A DNA stretch of 61,364 nt from a virus. The position numbers and the translations under genes were made by a program. How positions within the stretch are numbered: the first letter of the stretch is position 1; each line of letters opens with the position of its first letter. The stretch is taken from positions 1-61,364 of IMG/VR virus record IMGVR_UViG_3300025892_000021. One strand, 5' to 3'. Under the pieces are notes generated by a model. The model saw only the letters and a list, made by a program, of their open reading frames with translations. It was not told the origin of the DNA and searched no databases. Below are positions 48,435 through 57,094 of the stretch, in pieces.

Positions 48435-49499
48435 TTACACGAAAATATCTGAATCGTCAGTTTTAAAATGAGGGCACCCTTCATAAGTCTTTTTTTCAGA
48501 ATACTCTCCTTCAGCTAGCATTACATCTTCTTCTTCGAAGACAGATCTTAATAATTTACCTTCTTTATTAAAAATTGCATAATAATCAAATGGTTTTCTA
48601 TGTTCACATATAAAACTTTGAATCTTTTCTCCACTTTTATCTAAAACATATTTACCTCTTAATTTTTTAAAACCATGCTTCCCGCACATAAGTGGCCCCC
48701 CAAATGTACCATCAGATGGATAATTTTTTTCAGCAGCAAAGTTAGAGCAAGCATCCTCCTCGTTAAAATTTTCTAAATATTCTTGAACTGAACTCAATTG
48801 ATATTCAAAACCTTCAAGCTCCTCTTCTGAGATTCTTTCCATTGTTAAAACTCCCTTCCCAGGATTTCCTAGAAGGTCTTTAGAAAGATCAAATTTTACA
48901 AATAAAAATTCTACTTCCACTTCTTTATATTCAGGGTATAGTTTTTTTACCGCCAAGCAATACATTAAATTTTGTAAATTATCAGATATTTCTTTACCTT
49001 TAAATACTTGCTTGCTAGTTTTAAAGTCCCTAATTAAAGCTTTTTTTTCATTTGAATATAAAAACAACTTATCTATAAAACCTCTAATTTTATATTTTTT
49101 TCCACCTTCGTTTATCACTAAATTAAACTCTTTTTCTGATATGTCTTCAGAAGGTTTTGATATATCTGCGCCGAAAAAATCATATAGAAGACCCTCTACT
49201 GTCATTGTATCTATAAGCTCCATATTCTCATCATCTGCAACATTTAATTTAGAGGCATAAGACTTAACTAATTTTGTTACAGCCTTTGATGCGTGTATAG
49301 TCCCAGAAGCAATTATAGAATCATAATGATGTCTATGTCTTTCCTTGCCTAAAAGCTCAAATACCAAGTGGCAGACAGAACCTCTGCTAGATCCATCATT
49401 GCCTTTTTGTGGAAGCTTTAACACATAAGAGCTCCAGTATTTCCAGCTGCAACTTTGAGCTGTTTTTATTCTACTGGCAGAAAGAAAAACATCATGCAT
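48435..49499 (-). CDS. RecB/Cas4-like PD-(D/E)XK nuclease
   Basis: 354 residues. N-terminal LSASRIKTAQSCSWKYWSSY, early RGSVCHLVFELLGKE, then KIRGFIDKLFLY and ALIRDFKTSK with QNLMYCLAVKKL: the GxID...DxKTxK...Q-Y order of the RecB nuclease family. The C-terminal part has several Cys (ACSNFAAEK, LMCGKHG, SFICEHR, EGCPHFK) and could hold an Fe-S cluster as in Cas4/AddB types. A DNA-end processing role during replication or recombination is likely. Overlaps the primase gene by 8 nt. Confidence 0.85.
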   Translation of the reverse strand: MHDVFLSASRIKTAQSCSWKYWSSYVLKLPQKGNDGSSRGSVCHLVFELLGKERHRHHYDSIIASGTIHASKAVTKLVKSYASKLNVADDENMELIDTMTVEGLLYDFFGADISKPSEDISEKEFNLVINEGGKKYKIRGFIDKLFLYSNEKKALIRDFKTSKQVFKGKEISDNLQNLMYCLAVKKLYPEYKEVEVEFLFVKFDLSKDLLGNPGKGVLTMERISEEELEGFEYQLSSVQEYLENFNEEDACSNFAAEKNYPSDGTFGGPLMCGKHGFKKLRGKYVLDKSGEKIQSFICEHRKPFDYYAIFNKEGKLLRSVFEEEDVMLAEGEYSEKKTYEGCPHFKTDDSDIFV

Positions 49500-50532
49500 A
49501 ATTATTTTTAAATTTTTTAAATTTTTTGAAAAAAGTTTGAGGCATTTTTTTATATTTCAGCATTTTGTCAATTTGTTTTATTATATTAATGTCATGAGCC
49601 TGTTTTTCTATATTTTTATTAGATTCAGCCCATTGATGAATGTCGCTTGAGTCCATATCTCCAAAGTCATTTTTTTGAGGAAGACTTATAAATATTTTAT
49701 TATAATCTATGAAAGATTGAAGTTTTATAAAGTTTTTTAGAGCACCATTTAAACCTGCATTTTGAGAAGACATTGAGTCATTATTAAATGATATAAATAT
49801 TTTTTTAGGACTTAGTCCTACTAAATAAGATATTAAGGATGGGGAGATGTCCACTCCAAAAGTACAAAGAGTGTTTCTAATTCCATTTTCAAATAAATTT
49901 AACATATCACCTATACTTTCGACAAGAATAACTTCATTATTAGAATCTATATATGATTTTGATATGTGATTAGGATAAATCCACTTTGATTTTACTCCTA
50001 TGTGCTTCCATTTAGGTTTATCTTTATGGTCTATCATGTCTCTTCCTGAAAAGCCATGTATTTTATTATTTAAATTATAAATAGGGAAAACAAATCTTTG
50101 ATACATTTTTCCCTCAGTAGCAAGCCCTCCTTGAAAAACTTTAAGAGTTTCGGAGCTTATTCCCTTGTTGTTATAAAATTTATAATGAGGCAATAGTCTC
50201 TCTAGACAATTATCTGGATATATTTTTTCCATTTTTATTTTTTTTGGAGAATGAGAAAATTCAAAATCAAAAGGCTTTCTTTTAGTATAATATTTTTTAA
50301 CAATTTCATCATCATCTGTCCCTAATGTAATTTTTAAAAGTTTTTCAAAGGGCATGAACGCTGTTTGCTGGACATAATCTTTCCATATTCCAGTGTCTTT
50401 ATATATTTGTATCGCAGTGTTATTGTCTCCATTTCTATAGACAGCACTAGTTTGCCAATAAGAACCTCTATCGGAGAGTTTATAGCCCAATGAGGTTAAC
50501 ACCTCTTCAAAATTTTGATTATCTTTATCCAT
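49492..50532 (-). CDS. dnaG: DNA primase, Toprim (DnaG-like)
   Basis: Start taken at ATG 50532, which overlaps the helicase stop. 346 residues. An N-terminal domain with GSYWQTSAVYRNGDNNTAIQ and TGIWKDY, then the RNA-pol-like core: QRFVFPIYNLNNKIHGFSGR, the Toprim Glu in VILVESIGDMLNLFENGIRN and FISFNNDSMSSQNAGLNGAL, where the usual DxD is NND. A zinc-binding domain of the classic CHC2 type is not evident. It primes lagging-strand synthesis with the adjacent helicase. Confidence 0.83.
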   Translation of the reverse strand: MDKDNQNFEEVLTSLGYKLSDRGSYWQTSAVYRNGDNNTAIQIYKDTGIWKDYVQQTAFMPFEKLLKITLGTDDDEIVKKYYTKRKPFDFEFSHSPKKIKMEKIYPDNCLERLLPHYKFYNNKGISSETLKVFQGGLATEGKMYQRFVFPIYNLNNKIHGFSGRDMIDHKDKPKWKHIGVKSKWIYPNHISKSYIDSNNEVILVESIGDMLNLFENGIRNTLCTFGVDISPSLISYLVGLSPKKIFISFNNDSMSSQNAGLNGALKNFIKLQSFIDYNKIFISLPQKNDFGDMDSSDIHQWAESNKNIEKQAHDINIIKQIDKMLKYKKMPQTFFKKFKKFKNNYA

Positions 50533-52045
50533 TGAATAAATCTGGAAGGTCACTTTCTCCGTCAGTTTCTGGGGAAACACCCTCTATTCTAAGATGCTCA
50601 ACCAAGTCTCTTAAATCTCCCCTCTCCCTTATGTTAAAATTATTAAAATCTAAGTTTATAAAATTATTTTTTAAAGACCCATCACCCATTCTTATAGGTT
50701 GTATCGCTCCCTGTGGGTCTTGCCCTAAAGATCTATTTTTCAAAGCAACAAGCTTATGAGTCCCGAAATTTAAATGTTCTGCTATTTCGGCTGGCTCCTT
50801 GGCTCTAAGTATAAACATATGAGAACAAAATTGAATTATTCTATCTGATAGCGAAACTACTGTTTCATCTTCAACTATATTATCTGAGCTCCTATTTCTA
50901 CTTGTACCCAATCTGTTCATTTGAACACTTGTCATCATAGATATAACTGGCTCTCCGTCAAATACTATTTCTTTTTGAATTAAAGCTTTAAATTTATCAA
51001 CCATTTCTCCAACAATTTGCCACTCGCTCTTATTGGAGCTAGAAGAAGCAAAAGTTGTCTTTATGTAATCAAAGCTAAAAATCATTTGATTACCTCTTTT
51101 AACTTTAGAAAAATAAAATTTTCTAATAATATTTATCATTTCATCTACAGACATTCCTCCACAATTAAAATAATAAAAGTTCATTTTTTGGATTTTTTTC
51201 CAAACAGATCTGACTTTATTAACAACTTCGTCTCCTGCTTGCCTCCATCTACCTGTTTCTAATAAGCTTAATTGAACTCCAGAGATTGCTGCACACTGCC
51301 TCATTATAAGCTCTTCTTTACTCATTTCTCCATTATCAAAATGTAATATTGGAATGTGATCATTTGATGCTGAAACTTTAGAGCAAAAATCCATACAAAA
51401 TTGAGTTTTACCTATTCCTGATCTAGCCACAACAACACTAATATTACCTGGCCTAAGTAAAGATCCATATATTTCATGCAATCTATTATGAGGGCCAGCT
51501 AAACCAAAGTCATCTATTGGATTATTTCCCCTTTCTTCTATTTTTTCTTCCATCACTTCATATAAATTTTCTGGAATAGATTCAGAAGATTCATATATAT
51601 TTATCCTTTTATGATAAAGTTCATCAGCTTTATTGACGATTTCATCATAAGAACTGTTAGCCATTTTGTTCATGGCTTTACTTATTTCTATACCAGATTG
51701 AGATATTTCCCTTCTTATTGTGACCTTTTTAAGTTCTTTTGCAGTTTTTAGAACCGATGCAAAAGACATTTTTCTCATAAAAAGAGCTTGAATGTATTCC
51801 AAAGGATCTATCCCTTCTTCAAAAGAAATACCTAAAGATCTTAATTGATCAGAAATTAAAATCTCATCTAAAACTTCGCCTTTTTCTAAAGAAGATCTTG
51901 TTACGAAAAAAATAGATTTATTAAGCAAACTACTCTCTGAATAAAAATCCGACTCAGATATAAAAGGAGATATTTCAAAAAATGAATCTGGATGCTGTAA
52001 GAGTCCGCTTAGTAAATGTTGTTCTAAATCGTAGTTGTATATCAT
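50525..52045 (-). CDS. dnaB: DnaB-like replicative helicase
   Basis: 506 residues. N-terminal helical domain DLEQHLLSGLLQHPDSFFEI and a RecA-like core with Walker A VVARSGIGKTQFCMDFCS, Walker B-like MIFSFDYIKTTF, and NIVEDETVVSLSDRIIQFCS near the arginine finger. It unwinds ahead of the fork as a hexamer and loads the primase. It is the first gene of its unit behind the promoter at 52055. Confidence 0.9.
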   Translation of the reverse strand: MIYNYDLEQHLLSGLLQHPDSFFEISPFISESDFYSESSLLNKSIFFVTRSSLEKGEVLDEILISDQLRSLGISFEEGIDPLEYIQALFMRKMSFASVLKTAKELKKVTIRREISQSGIEISKAMNKMANSSYDEIVNKADELYHKRINIYESSESIPENLYEVMEEKIEERGNNPIDDFGLAGPHNRLHEIYGSLLRPGNISVVVARSGIGKTQFCMDFCSKVSASNDHIPILHFDNGEMSKEELIMRQCAAISGVQLSLLETGRWRQAGDEVVNKVRSVWKKIQKMNFYYFNCGGMSVDEMINIIRKFYFSKVKRGNQMIFSFDYIKTTFASSSSNKSEWQIVGEMVDKFKALIQKEIVFDGEPVISMMTSVQMNRLGTSRNRSSDNIVEDETVVSLSDRIIQFCSHMFILRAKEPAEIAEHLNFGTHKLVALKNRSLGQDPQGAIQPIRMGDGSLKNNFINLDFNNFNIRERGDLRDLVEHLRIEGVSPETDGESDLPDLFNG

Positions 52046-52054
52046 ATGTTATGA

Positions 52055-52083
52055 ACCATAACATAAAAAATAAAAAAAGTCAA
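52055..52083 (-). promoter_or_regulatory. Promoter for the helicase unit, leaderless type
   Basis: TTGACT, 17-nt spacer, TATGGT, 9 nt to the ATG at 52045. Confidence 0.7.
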
Positions 52084-52087
52084 GCTA

Positions 52088-52348
52088 TTATTCTTCAGGA
52101 ATATCAAAAGATATTTCACCCTCTTCTAATTCAATAAGGTATTTTTCTAAAGCTTTTCTTAATCCCATTTCTACTATTTGAGAGCTACTTCTAGAGTAAA
52201 CAAGAGCCCTCCCTTTGTCATCAACGTAAGTAAGAACATAACCAGAACTACCTTCTGAGTTACCAGTAAATTCATAAAGTTGATCGAGGAAGCTCTCTGG
52301 TATTTGGAAATTCGGAATATCCTCTGGATTAAAATCTTTTTCTTGCAT
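52088..52348 (-). CDS. Acidic hypothetical protein, 86 aa
   Basis: Acidic start, SSGYVLTYVDDKGRALVYSR in the middle, acidic end. No family recognised. Confidence 0.65.
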   Translation of the reverse strand: MQEKDFNPEDIPNFQIPESFLDQLYEFTGNSEGSSGYVLTYVDDKGRALVYSRSSSQIVEMGLRKALEKYLIELEEGEISFDIPEE

Positions 52349-52365
52349 TACATAATATGTTACAC

Positions 52366-52776
52366 TTATAAATCTATTCCGAGCTTTTTAAAAAAACTTT
52401 TATTTAGAACATCTGATTCATAAATTTCGATAAGTTTTATATCATTAATATCACAAAAATCTGACTTTTGCTTATCTCTTCGAAGCTGATCTATGTAATT
52501 CATTTTATGATTTCCATGAAAAAATGGAACATATTTCCTATGTTGTTGTCCTTGAACCTCTACTGCAATTTTTTTTGAAGCATTATAGAAATCCAAACTT
52601 AACTTAGTTCCAGCGACAGGGAATTCTTCAAAGACAACATGATTAAACCAAAAATCTTTCAAAAATTGCTTAGTATTAAACTGAATTTTACTCCTACTTG
52701 ACTTTTCCCAGTCAATTATATACTTCCTTATTTTTGGAACTCTCTTTTCACTGCCATGTAATGTTTTAAATTTCAT
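52366..52776 (-). CDS. Vsr/DUF559-like PD-(D/E)XK endonuclease
   Basis: 136 residues. FPVAGTKLSLDFYNASKKIA then VEVQGQQHRKYVPFFHG and DQLRRDKQKSDFCDINDIKL with LIEIYE: the D...E-x-Q-G...E ladder and C-x-x-N of Vsr-like nucleases common in phages. Probably a homing or repair nuclease. Abuts the glycosyltransferase gene. Confidence 0.75.
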   Translation of the reverse strand: MKFKTLHGSEKRVPKIRKYIIDWEKSSRSKIQFNTKQFLKDFWFNHVVFEEFPVAGTKLSLDFYNASKKIAVEVQGQQHRKYVPFFHGNHKMNYIDQLRRDKQKSDFCDINDIKLIEIYESDVLNKSFFKKLGIDL

Positions 52777-54620
52777 TAATACTGCCTGCCGTTCCCATGT
52801 CCTCGATCATAATATGTTAAAGGTTCTTTTATATTTACACAATCAGTAATAGATAGAATGCGCTTCCAGAATTCATAATCTTGACCTTTCTTATATCTTC
52901 TAGTTTCATTCAAGAGCCCAACTTCTTCCATGATAGATTTTTTAACCATAACAGAAGACCCTATTAAGAAATTATGAATAGATAAAGTTTTTTCATTCCA
53001 AAAATTAGGCACTCCATTTGGAAAATCACCAGCATACTTTTTAATTCTTTTATCTATGCCTCCTAAATATAATTGATATTCCTTTTGGGGATCGAAAACC
53101 CCTCTGCCTTGAACAGCCTCAGTGCTACACATACCGCTTCCATGCTTTTGCATGACTTTTACTTGTTTTTCAATTTTAGTTGGGTACCATGCATCGTCAT
53201 CATCTAAAAAAGCTATATATTTCCCTTTAGATATTTTTAGACCATAATTATATGTATATGATCTACATCTAAAACCATGAGCCTCGTTAGAGTTTTCAGG
53301 CAAATTTATCCATATGACCCCAGGTGGGATTTCATTTTTATAATCCGAATCAGTAGAGCCATCATTTATAATTATAATTTCAAGATTTTTATATGTTTGA
53401 TTTTTTACAGATTCTACAGCTTTTTTAAGAAACTCCCACCTGTTAAAAGTTCCAATTACAACAGAAACTTTTGGCTCTTTCTCGTTATTAAAATGCTTTA
53501 CTTTTACCTCTCTAAAAGTTTTTGAATTTTTTTCTTCTTTAATATTGACTGCTTGTGAATTTTTTGAGAAACCAGCTTGTGTCATTATTTTAGCTTGTGT
53601 ATATCCAGAATACCCCTCTATTTTATGACCATGATTTCCTAGCCCTATAAACTTGTGTGTTTTTTTATACTTAGAATTAAATATATTAAAAGATTCAGTA
53701 TTGCTAGAAACTTTTTCAGTAATTAAATTTTTAGAATGAAAGTTATTTTTTATATATTCACTACATGAATTTCTATATGGAAGCACTACCTCTTCATACT
53801 TTTCAAGGCAAAGATCGATAACTTTTTTTGTTTTTTTCATGTCGCCTAAAGATCCATGAGGCATCAAGAAAATTTTATTAGAATCTATATTAAGAGAGTT
53901 TAAGGATGATTTTTCAAATTCAAAAATAGATATTCTTTGACCCACAAAACGCCCATACTCTAATTTTTCATGTGGAGGAAATTTTTTAGAATTAGGGATT
54001 TTACTTTTTTCTGGAGATTTATTGTGATCAATTACAGAATCTAAAAAAAGTGGTAAAATTTTTTTAGTTAAGAAAGTTTGATCTTGAGAATATCTAAAAT
54101 TATAATTATGTGATTTACAGAAACTATCAATCTCTTCTATAATATTAATTTTTAAATCTTTATTAATTACGCCCCACATTCCACCCATAACAGCAGACCA
54201 GTGACCTGCATCACAATCGTGCATAGTGTGAAATGATTTTTTAGAAGAAAGCCACTCGTTTACAGCAGCAGATTCTCTAGGATTAACTAATGAATCTGTG
54301 TCTCTAGAAATAGTAGCAAAAACATCACTATCTCCAGCTGTAAAAAACCTCCAATACATAGGTGGGATTTTAGAATCTATAATTAAAAACTCGCAATCTT
54401 CTTTACTAATCTGTATCAAATTAGAAGGCTCTTCGTCGCAATAAAATCTACAAATCCAACCTGGATAATGTTTTTTTGCTAAATCTATATTCTTTAATAT
54501 TCCTTTTGAGTATTTATCGTCAGAGCCATAAAGACTAAAGCTTATGACTTTTTTATTTTTTTCTTTTTTAAGCGAGCCTATCTTTATATCAAAAAAAGGA
54601 CTGTTTTTAAAAGAGTTCAC
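52776..54620 (-). CDS. Two-domain glycosyltransferase, GT2 at C-terminus
   Basis: 614 residues. The first 300 contain KVISFSLYGSDDKYSKGILK and PPMYWRFFTAGDSDVFATIS then RDTDSLVNPRE, a DxD-type GT-A-like domain with unusual start. From about residue 380 a clear GT2: PKVSVVIGTFNRWEFLKKAV, SVKNQTYKNLEIIIINDGST then GKYIAFLDDDDAWYP and KGQDYEFWKRIL. Linker HKIEGYSGYTQAKIMTQAGF is odd. Transfers sugars to unknown acceptors. Confidence 0.8.
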   Translation of the reverse strand: MNSFKNSPFFDIKIGSLKKEKNKKVISFSLYGSDDKYSKGILKNIDLAKKHYPGWICRFYCDEEPSNLIQISKEDCEFLIIDSKIPPMYWRFFTAGDSDVFATISRDTDSLVNPRESAAVNEWLSSKKSFHTMHDCDAGHWSAVMGGMWGVINKDLKINIIEEIDSFCKSHNYNFRYSQDQTFLTKKILPLFLDSVIDHNKSPEKSKIPNSKKFPPHEKLEYGRFVGQRISIFEFEKSSLNSLNIDSNKIFLMPHGSLGDMKKTKKVIDLCLEKYEEVVLPYRNSCSEYIKNNFHSKNLITEKVSSNTESFNIFNSKYKKTHKFIGLGNHGHKIEGYSGYTQAKIMTQAGFSKNSQAVNIKEEKNSKTFREVKVKHFNNEKEPKVSVVIGTFNRWEFLKKAVESVKNQTYKNLEIIIINDGSTDSDYKNEIPPGVIWINLPENSNEAHGFRCRSYTYNYGLKISKGKYIAFLDDDDAWYPTKIEKQVKVMQKHGSGMCSTEAVQGRGVFDPQKEYQLYLGGIDKRIKKYAGDFPNGVPNFWNEKTLSIHNFLIGSSVMVKKSIMEEVGLLNETRRYKKGQDYEFWKRILSITDCVNIKEPLTYYDRGHGNGRQY

Positions 54621-55636
54621 TCTGGAATCAAGATATTACCGCAAGGCTCATCCTTCAAAACGAGCCAGTGAGGACTATTCCCTTCTATAAAATTTGGAGA
54701 TATTTCTATGCCCGAACCTCTTCTTCCTGAGTAAATGTTTCTCTCTGTTAATACAGGAGAATATATTTTTTCTTGAACTCCAAGCAGACATGCCCAAAAA
54801 CTGAAAGAGGAGTTTGCTCTAAATACTGATCTTGCAAAATAAATTCTTAGAAAATCTGGAAACCAATCAAATGCTATATCTTTAAAATACTCAGAGCCGT
54901 CAGGATAAAACCAAGACCCTCTCCTCGTAAACCAATCATTGTCACTAGGTTTGCCTACTCCCCATTTACCACTCCAATCGTCGCTTGTCCACTCCATCTT
55001 GGAAGGATCTATGTCAAATTTTTTAAAAGCTTTTTCATATGACTTTTTAGAAATAACAGAATAGCCATAATTACTATCATAGCTAGGGTTTGAGATATCA
55101 TCTCTTCTTAAATGAGCTATATCATAAGTTCCTTGTTTATCTTCTAGTTTTTTATATATATCAAGATTTTTAATTTCATCTTTAAATTTAAATATATTTT
55201 TTAAAAAATTTAAAGACATACCTGAAAAAATTTCAGAATTGTATGCAGCTATGTCGCTGAACCAAACATTTTTCAAGCCAGACCAGCATCTAGAATTATT
55301 AGAAGGATCTAAAAAAAGCATATTCTTTTTTGATCTAAATGAGTAATCTTCAAATGCTTTTTTTCTATGATCATTATTATCAAAATCTCCTTTACTCTGG
55401 TTAATGTTTAATTTTAACTCTTCGTCTTTTAAAACTTTATGACAAGAATCTTTAAATAAAAAATCTCCTTCCCATTTAGATGGAAGAAGGAAATTTAAAT
55501 TAAACTTATCTGCATAAGAAGCTCCATATGCATATTGATGCATTCTGTTTCCGAATCTCCCTTGCCATTTTGCTAGAACTATATCTCCAGATTTTCTAGC
55601 TCTAGTCTTGGTTTGTTTTTTAATTTGTTTTGCCAT
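54617..55636 (-). CDS. GT11 fucosyltransferase-like protein
   Basis: 339 residues. WQGRFGNRMHQYAYGASYAD corresponds to GxGRLGNQMFQYA of alpha-1,2-fucosyltransferases, DIAHLRRDDI to H-x-R-R-x-D, and FRANSSFSFWACLLG to S-N-S-T-F-S-W-W-A. These bind GDP-fucose. A Lys-rich N-terminal 20 residues may attach it elsewhere. The nearby GT2 gene overlaps it by 4 nt. Confidence 0.78.
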   Translation of the reverse strand: MAKQIKKQTKTRARKSGDIVLAKWQGRFGNRMHQYAYGASYADKFNLNFLLPSKWEGDFLFKDSCHKVLKDEELKLNINQSKGDFDNNDHRKKAFEDYSFRSKKNMLFLDPSNNSRCWSGLKNVWFSDIAAYNSEIFSGMSLNFLKNIFKFKDEIKNLDIYKKLEDKQGTYDIAHLRRDDISNPSYDSNYGYSVISKKSYEKAFKKFDIDPSKMEWTSDDWSGKWGVGKPSDNDWFTRRGSWFYPDGSEYFKDIAFDWFPDFLRIYFARSVFRANSSFSFWACLLGVQEKIYSPVLTERNIYSGRRGSGIEISPNFIEGNSPHWLVLKDEPCGNILIPE

Positions 55637-56719
55637 TTAAAAGTTTGAGTTTATATATTGTAAAATAAAACTAGAAAATTTCTCATTTTCTTCTAAAAAA
55701 TCTACAAATTTAGACTCTCCTTGTATTTTTTCTGGACATTCTATACCATTCTCTTCACAAGCTGAGAGTATTTCTTTATCTATGGATATCCAAGCTCCTT
55801 TTTGCTCGATATATCCCCAGAGCTTCATCATGTCTATAATTTCCCTTTCGACCCAAATACTTTTTCCGTTAGATCTTCCATATCTAATTGGATATTTTAC
55901 AATGGCACCTGTTTTTTCATTAACACTTTTTCTAAATATAATTTTACAAAAATGTCCAATAGGGTTACCTTTATCTTCAAGCTTTGATGCAGTTGGGTTT
56001 GTAAATATTATATCTGGATTATACCTTTCTTGAAATTCAAGAATAAAATTAGAATAATGTTTTACCGCATTCCCTCCAGCTTGCTTTACTTTTGGGCCTC
56101 CTCTTGCAGCATATGGATTAGTAGCGACTTCTACTCTTACTTGAGATGTTAATATCATCATATGTCCCATTTTTGTTATAGGTAGAACCATTTTTTTTAA
56201 GAAAACTGAAGTGACTAAAGCTCCCCCAGCAACCTGTTCGCTCTCGTCGAAAGGTTTGTCAAGATCTCCAATTCTACATAAAGCATCTACACTGTCAACA
56301 ATAAACATATACTTCTTATCTTCAGGATTATCTTCAACCAACATTCTGATTAATTGAAATACTTTTTCAAATACATTACAATCAAACCTAAAAAAACTTT
56401 CTTCACTAGTATCTATTCCGCTTCTAGATAGAATCTCAGGAGATAATCTGCCTTCGCTGCGAATATAAACAACCATTCCTTTCTTCCCGAAATGTTTTTG
56501 GAAGTTCTTTGCAATAGTTAGCGCACAACTAGTCTTTCCTCCTTCATTTACTCCTGTAAATCTGTGAGCACCAGAAGGAAGACCTCCGCCAAGAGCCAAA
56601 TCTAAGTTAAGACTTCCTGAAGAAATTTTATAATCATCTTCTTCAAAATTATTGTAATGATATTTCTTATTCTCTTTATCTGATAAGAATTTATTAATTT
56701 GATCTAATGTTTCACTCAT
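55637..56719 (-). CDS. recA: RecA/UvsX-type recombinase
   Basis: 360 residues. The Walker A is GVNEGGKTSCALTIAK (GxxxxGKT), Walker B YMFIVDSVDALCR, then MILTSQVRVEVATNPYAAR and GGPKVKQAGGNAVKHYSNFI, the L2 loop region. The C-terminal part is acidic and helical. It forms filaments on ssDNA for strand exchange. The Walker A differs from the bacterial GPESSGKT, which fits a phage line. The start overlaps the upstream gene by 8 nt. Confidence 0.9.
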   Translation of the reverse strand: MSETLDQINKFLSDKENKKYHYNNFEEDDYKISSGSLNLDLALGGGLPSGAHRFTGVNEGGKTSCALTIAKNFQKHFGKKGMVVYIRSEGRLSPEILSRSGIDTSEESFFRFDCNVFEKVFQLIRMLVEDNPEDKKYMFIVDSVDALCRIGDLDKPFDESEQVAGGALVTSVFLKKMVLPITKMGHMMILTSQVRVEVATNPYAARGGPKVKQAGGNAVKHYSNFILEFQERYNPDIIFTNPTASKLEDKGNPIGHFCKIIFRKSVNEKTGAIVKYPIRYGRSNGKSIWVEREIIDMMKLWGYIEQKGAWISIDKEILSACEENGIECPEKIQGESKFVDFLEENEKFSSFILQYINSNF

Positions 56720-57059
56720 TTTTTAAAAAATCTTTTATTGTTTTGTTTGTTTTATTATAAGAAAAATCTTTTCCAGTTTTTTCGGATATTTTTATAGGTT
56801 TATATTGCTTGGGTTCATAAGAAAATTCAAGGAATTTTTTCTTTAAAGTTTTTTTTCCGTAATCGCCCTTTAGGAAGATTAAACTATCGTACTTCTGATT
56901 AAATTTAATTAATTTCCAGAAATCTACATTAGGGTAGAGGGAGAATAATTCATTTAAAAACTTCATTTCCCTAGCCCAGAATGGTCTTTTATTCTTAGAG
57001 GGAATTGTTATCATTCTTTCAACTATGGCTTTTTTTTCGCCCTGTTTTAGCTTAAGCAT
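56712..57059 (-). CDS. Basic hypothetical protein upstream of recA
   Basis: 115 residues, Lys-rich (MKFLNELFSLYPNVDFWKLI; DYGKKTLKKKFLEFSYEPKQ). No family recognised; could be a recombination accessory by position alone. First gene behind the 57066 promoter, start 6 nt from the -10 box. Confidence 0.65.
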   Translation of the reverse strand: MLKLKQGEKKAIVERMITIPSKNKRPFWAREMKFLNELFSLYPNVDFWKLIKFNQKYDSLIFLKGDYGKKTLKKKFLEFSYEPKQYKPIKISEKTGKDFSYNKTNKTIKDFLKNE

Positions 57060-57065
57060 AATTCA

Positions 57066-57094
57066 ACTATAGCAAATTTAATAAAGAAAGTCAA
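57066..57094 (-). promoter_or_regulatory. Promoter for the recA unit, leaderless type
   Basis: TTGACT, 17-nt spacer, TATAGT, 6 nt to the ATG at 57059. Confidence 0.78.
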
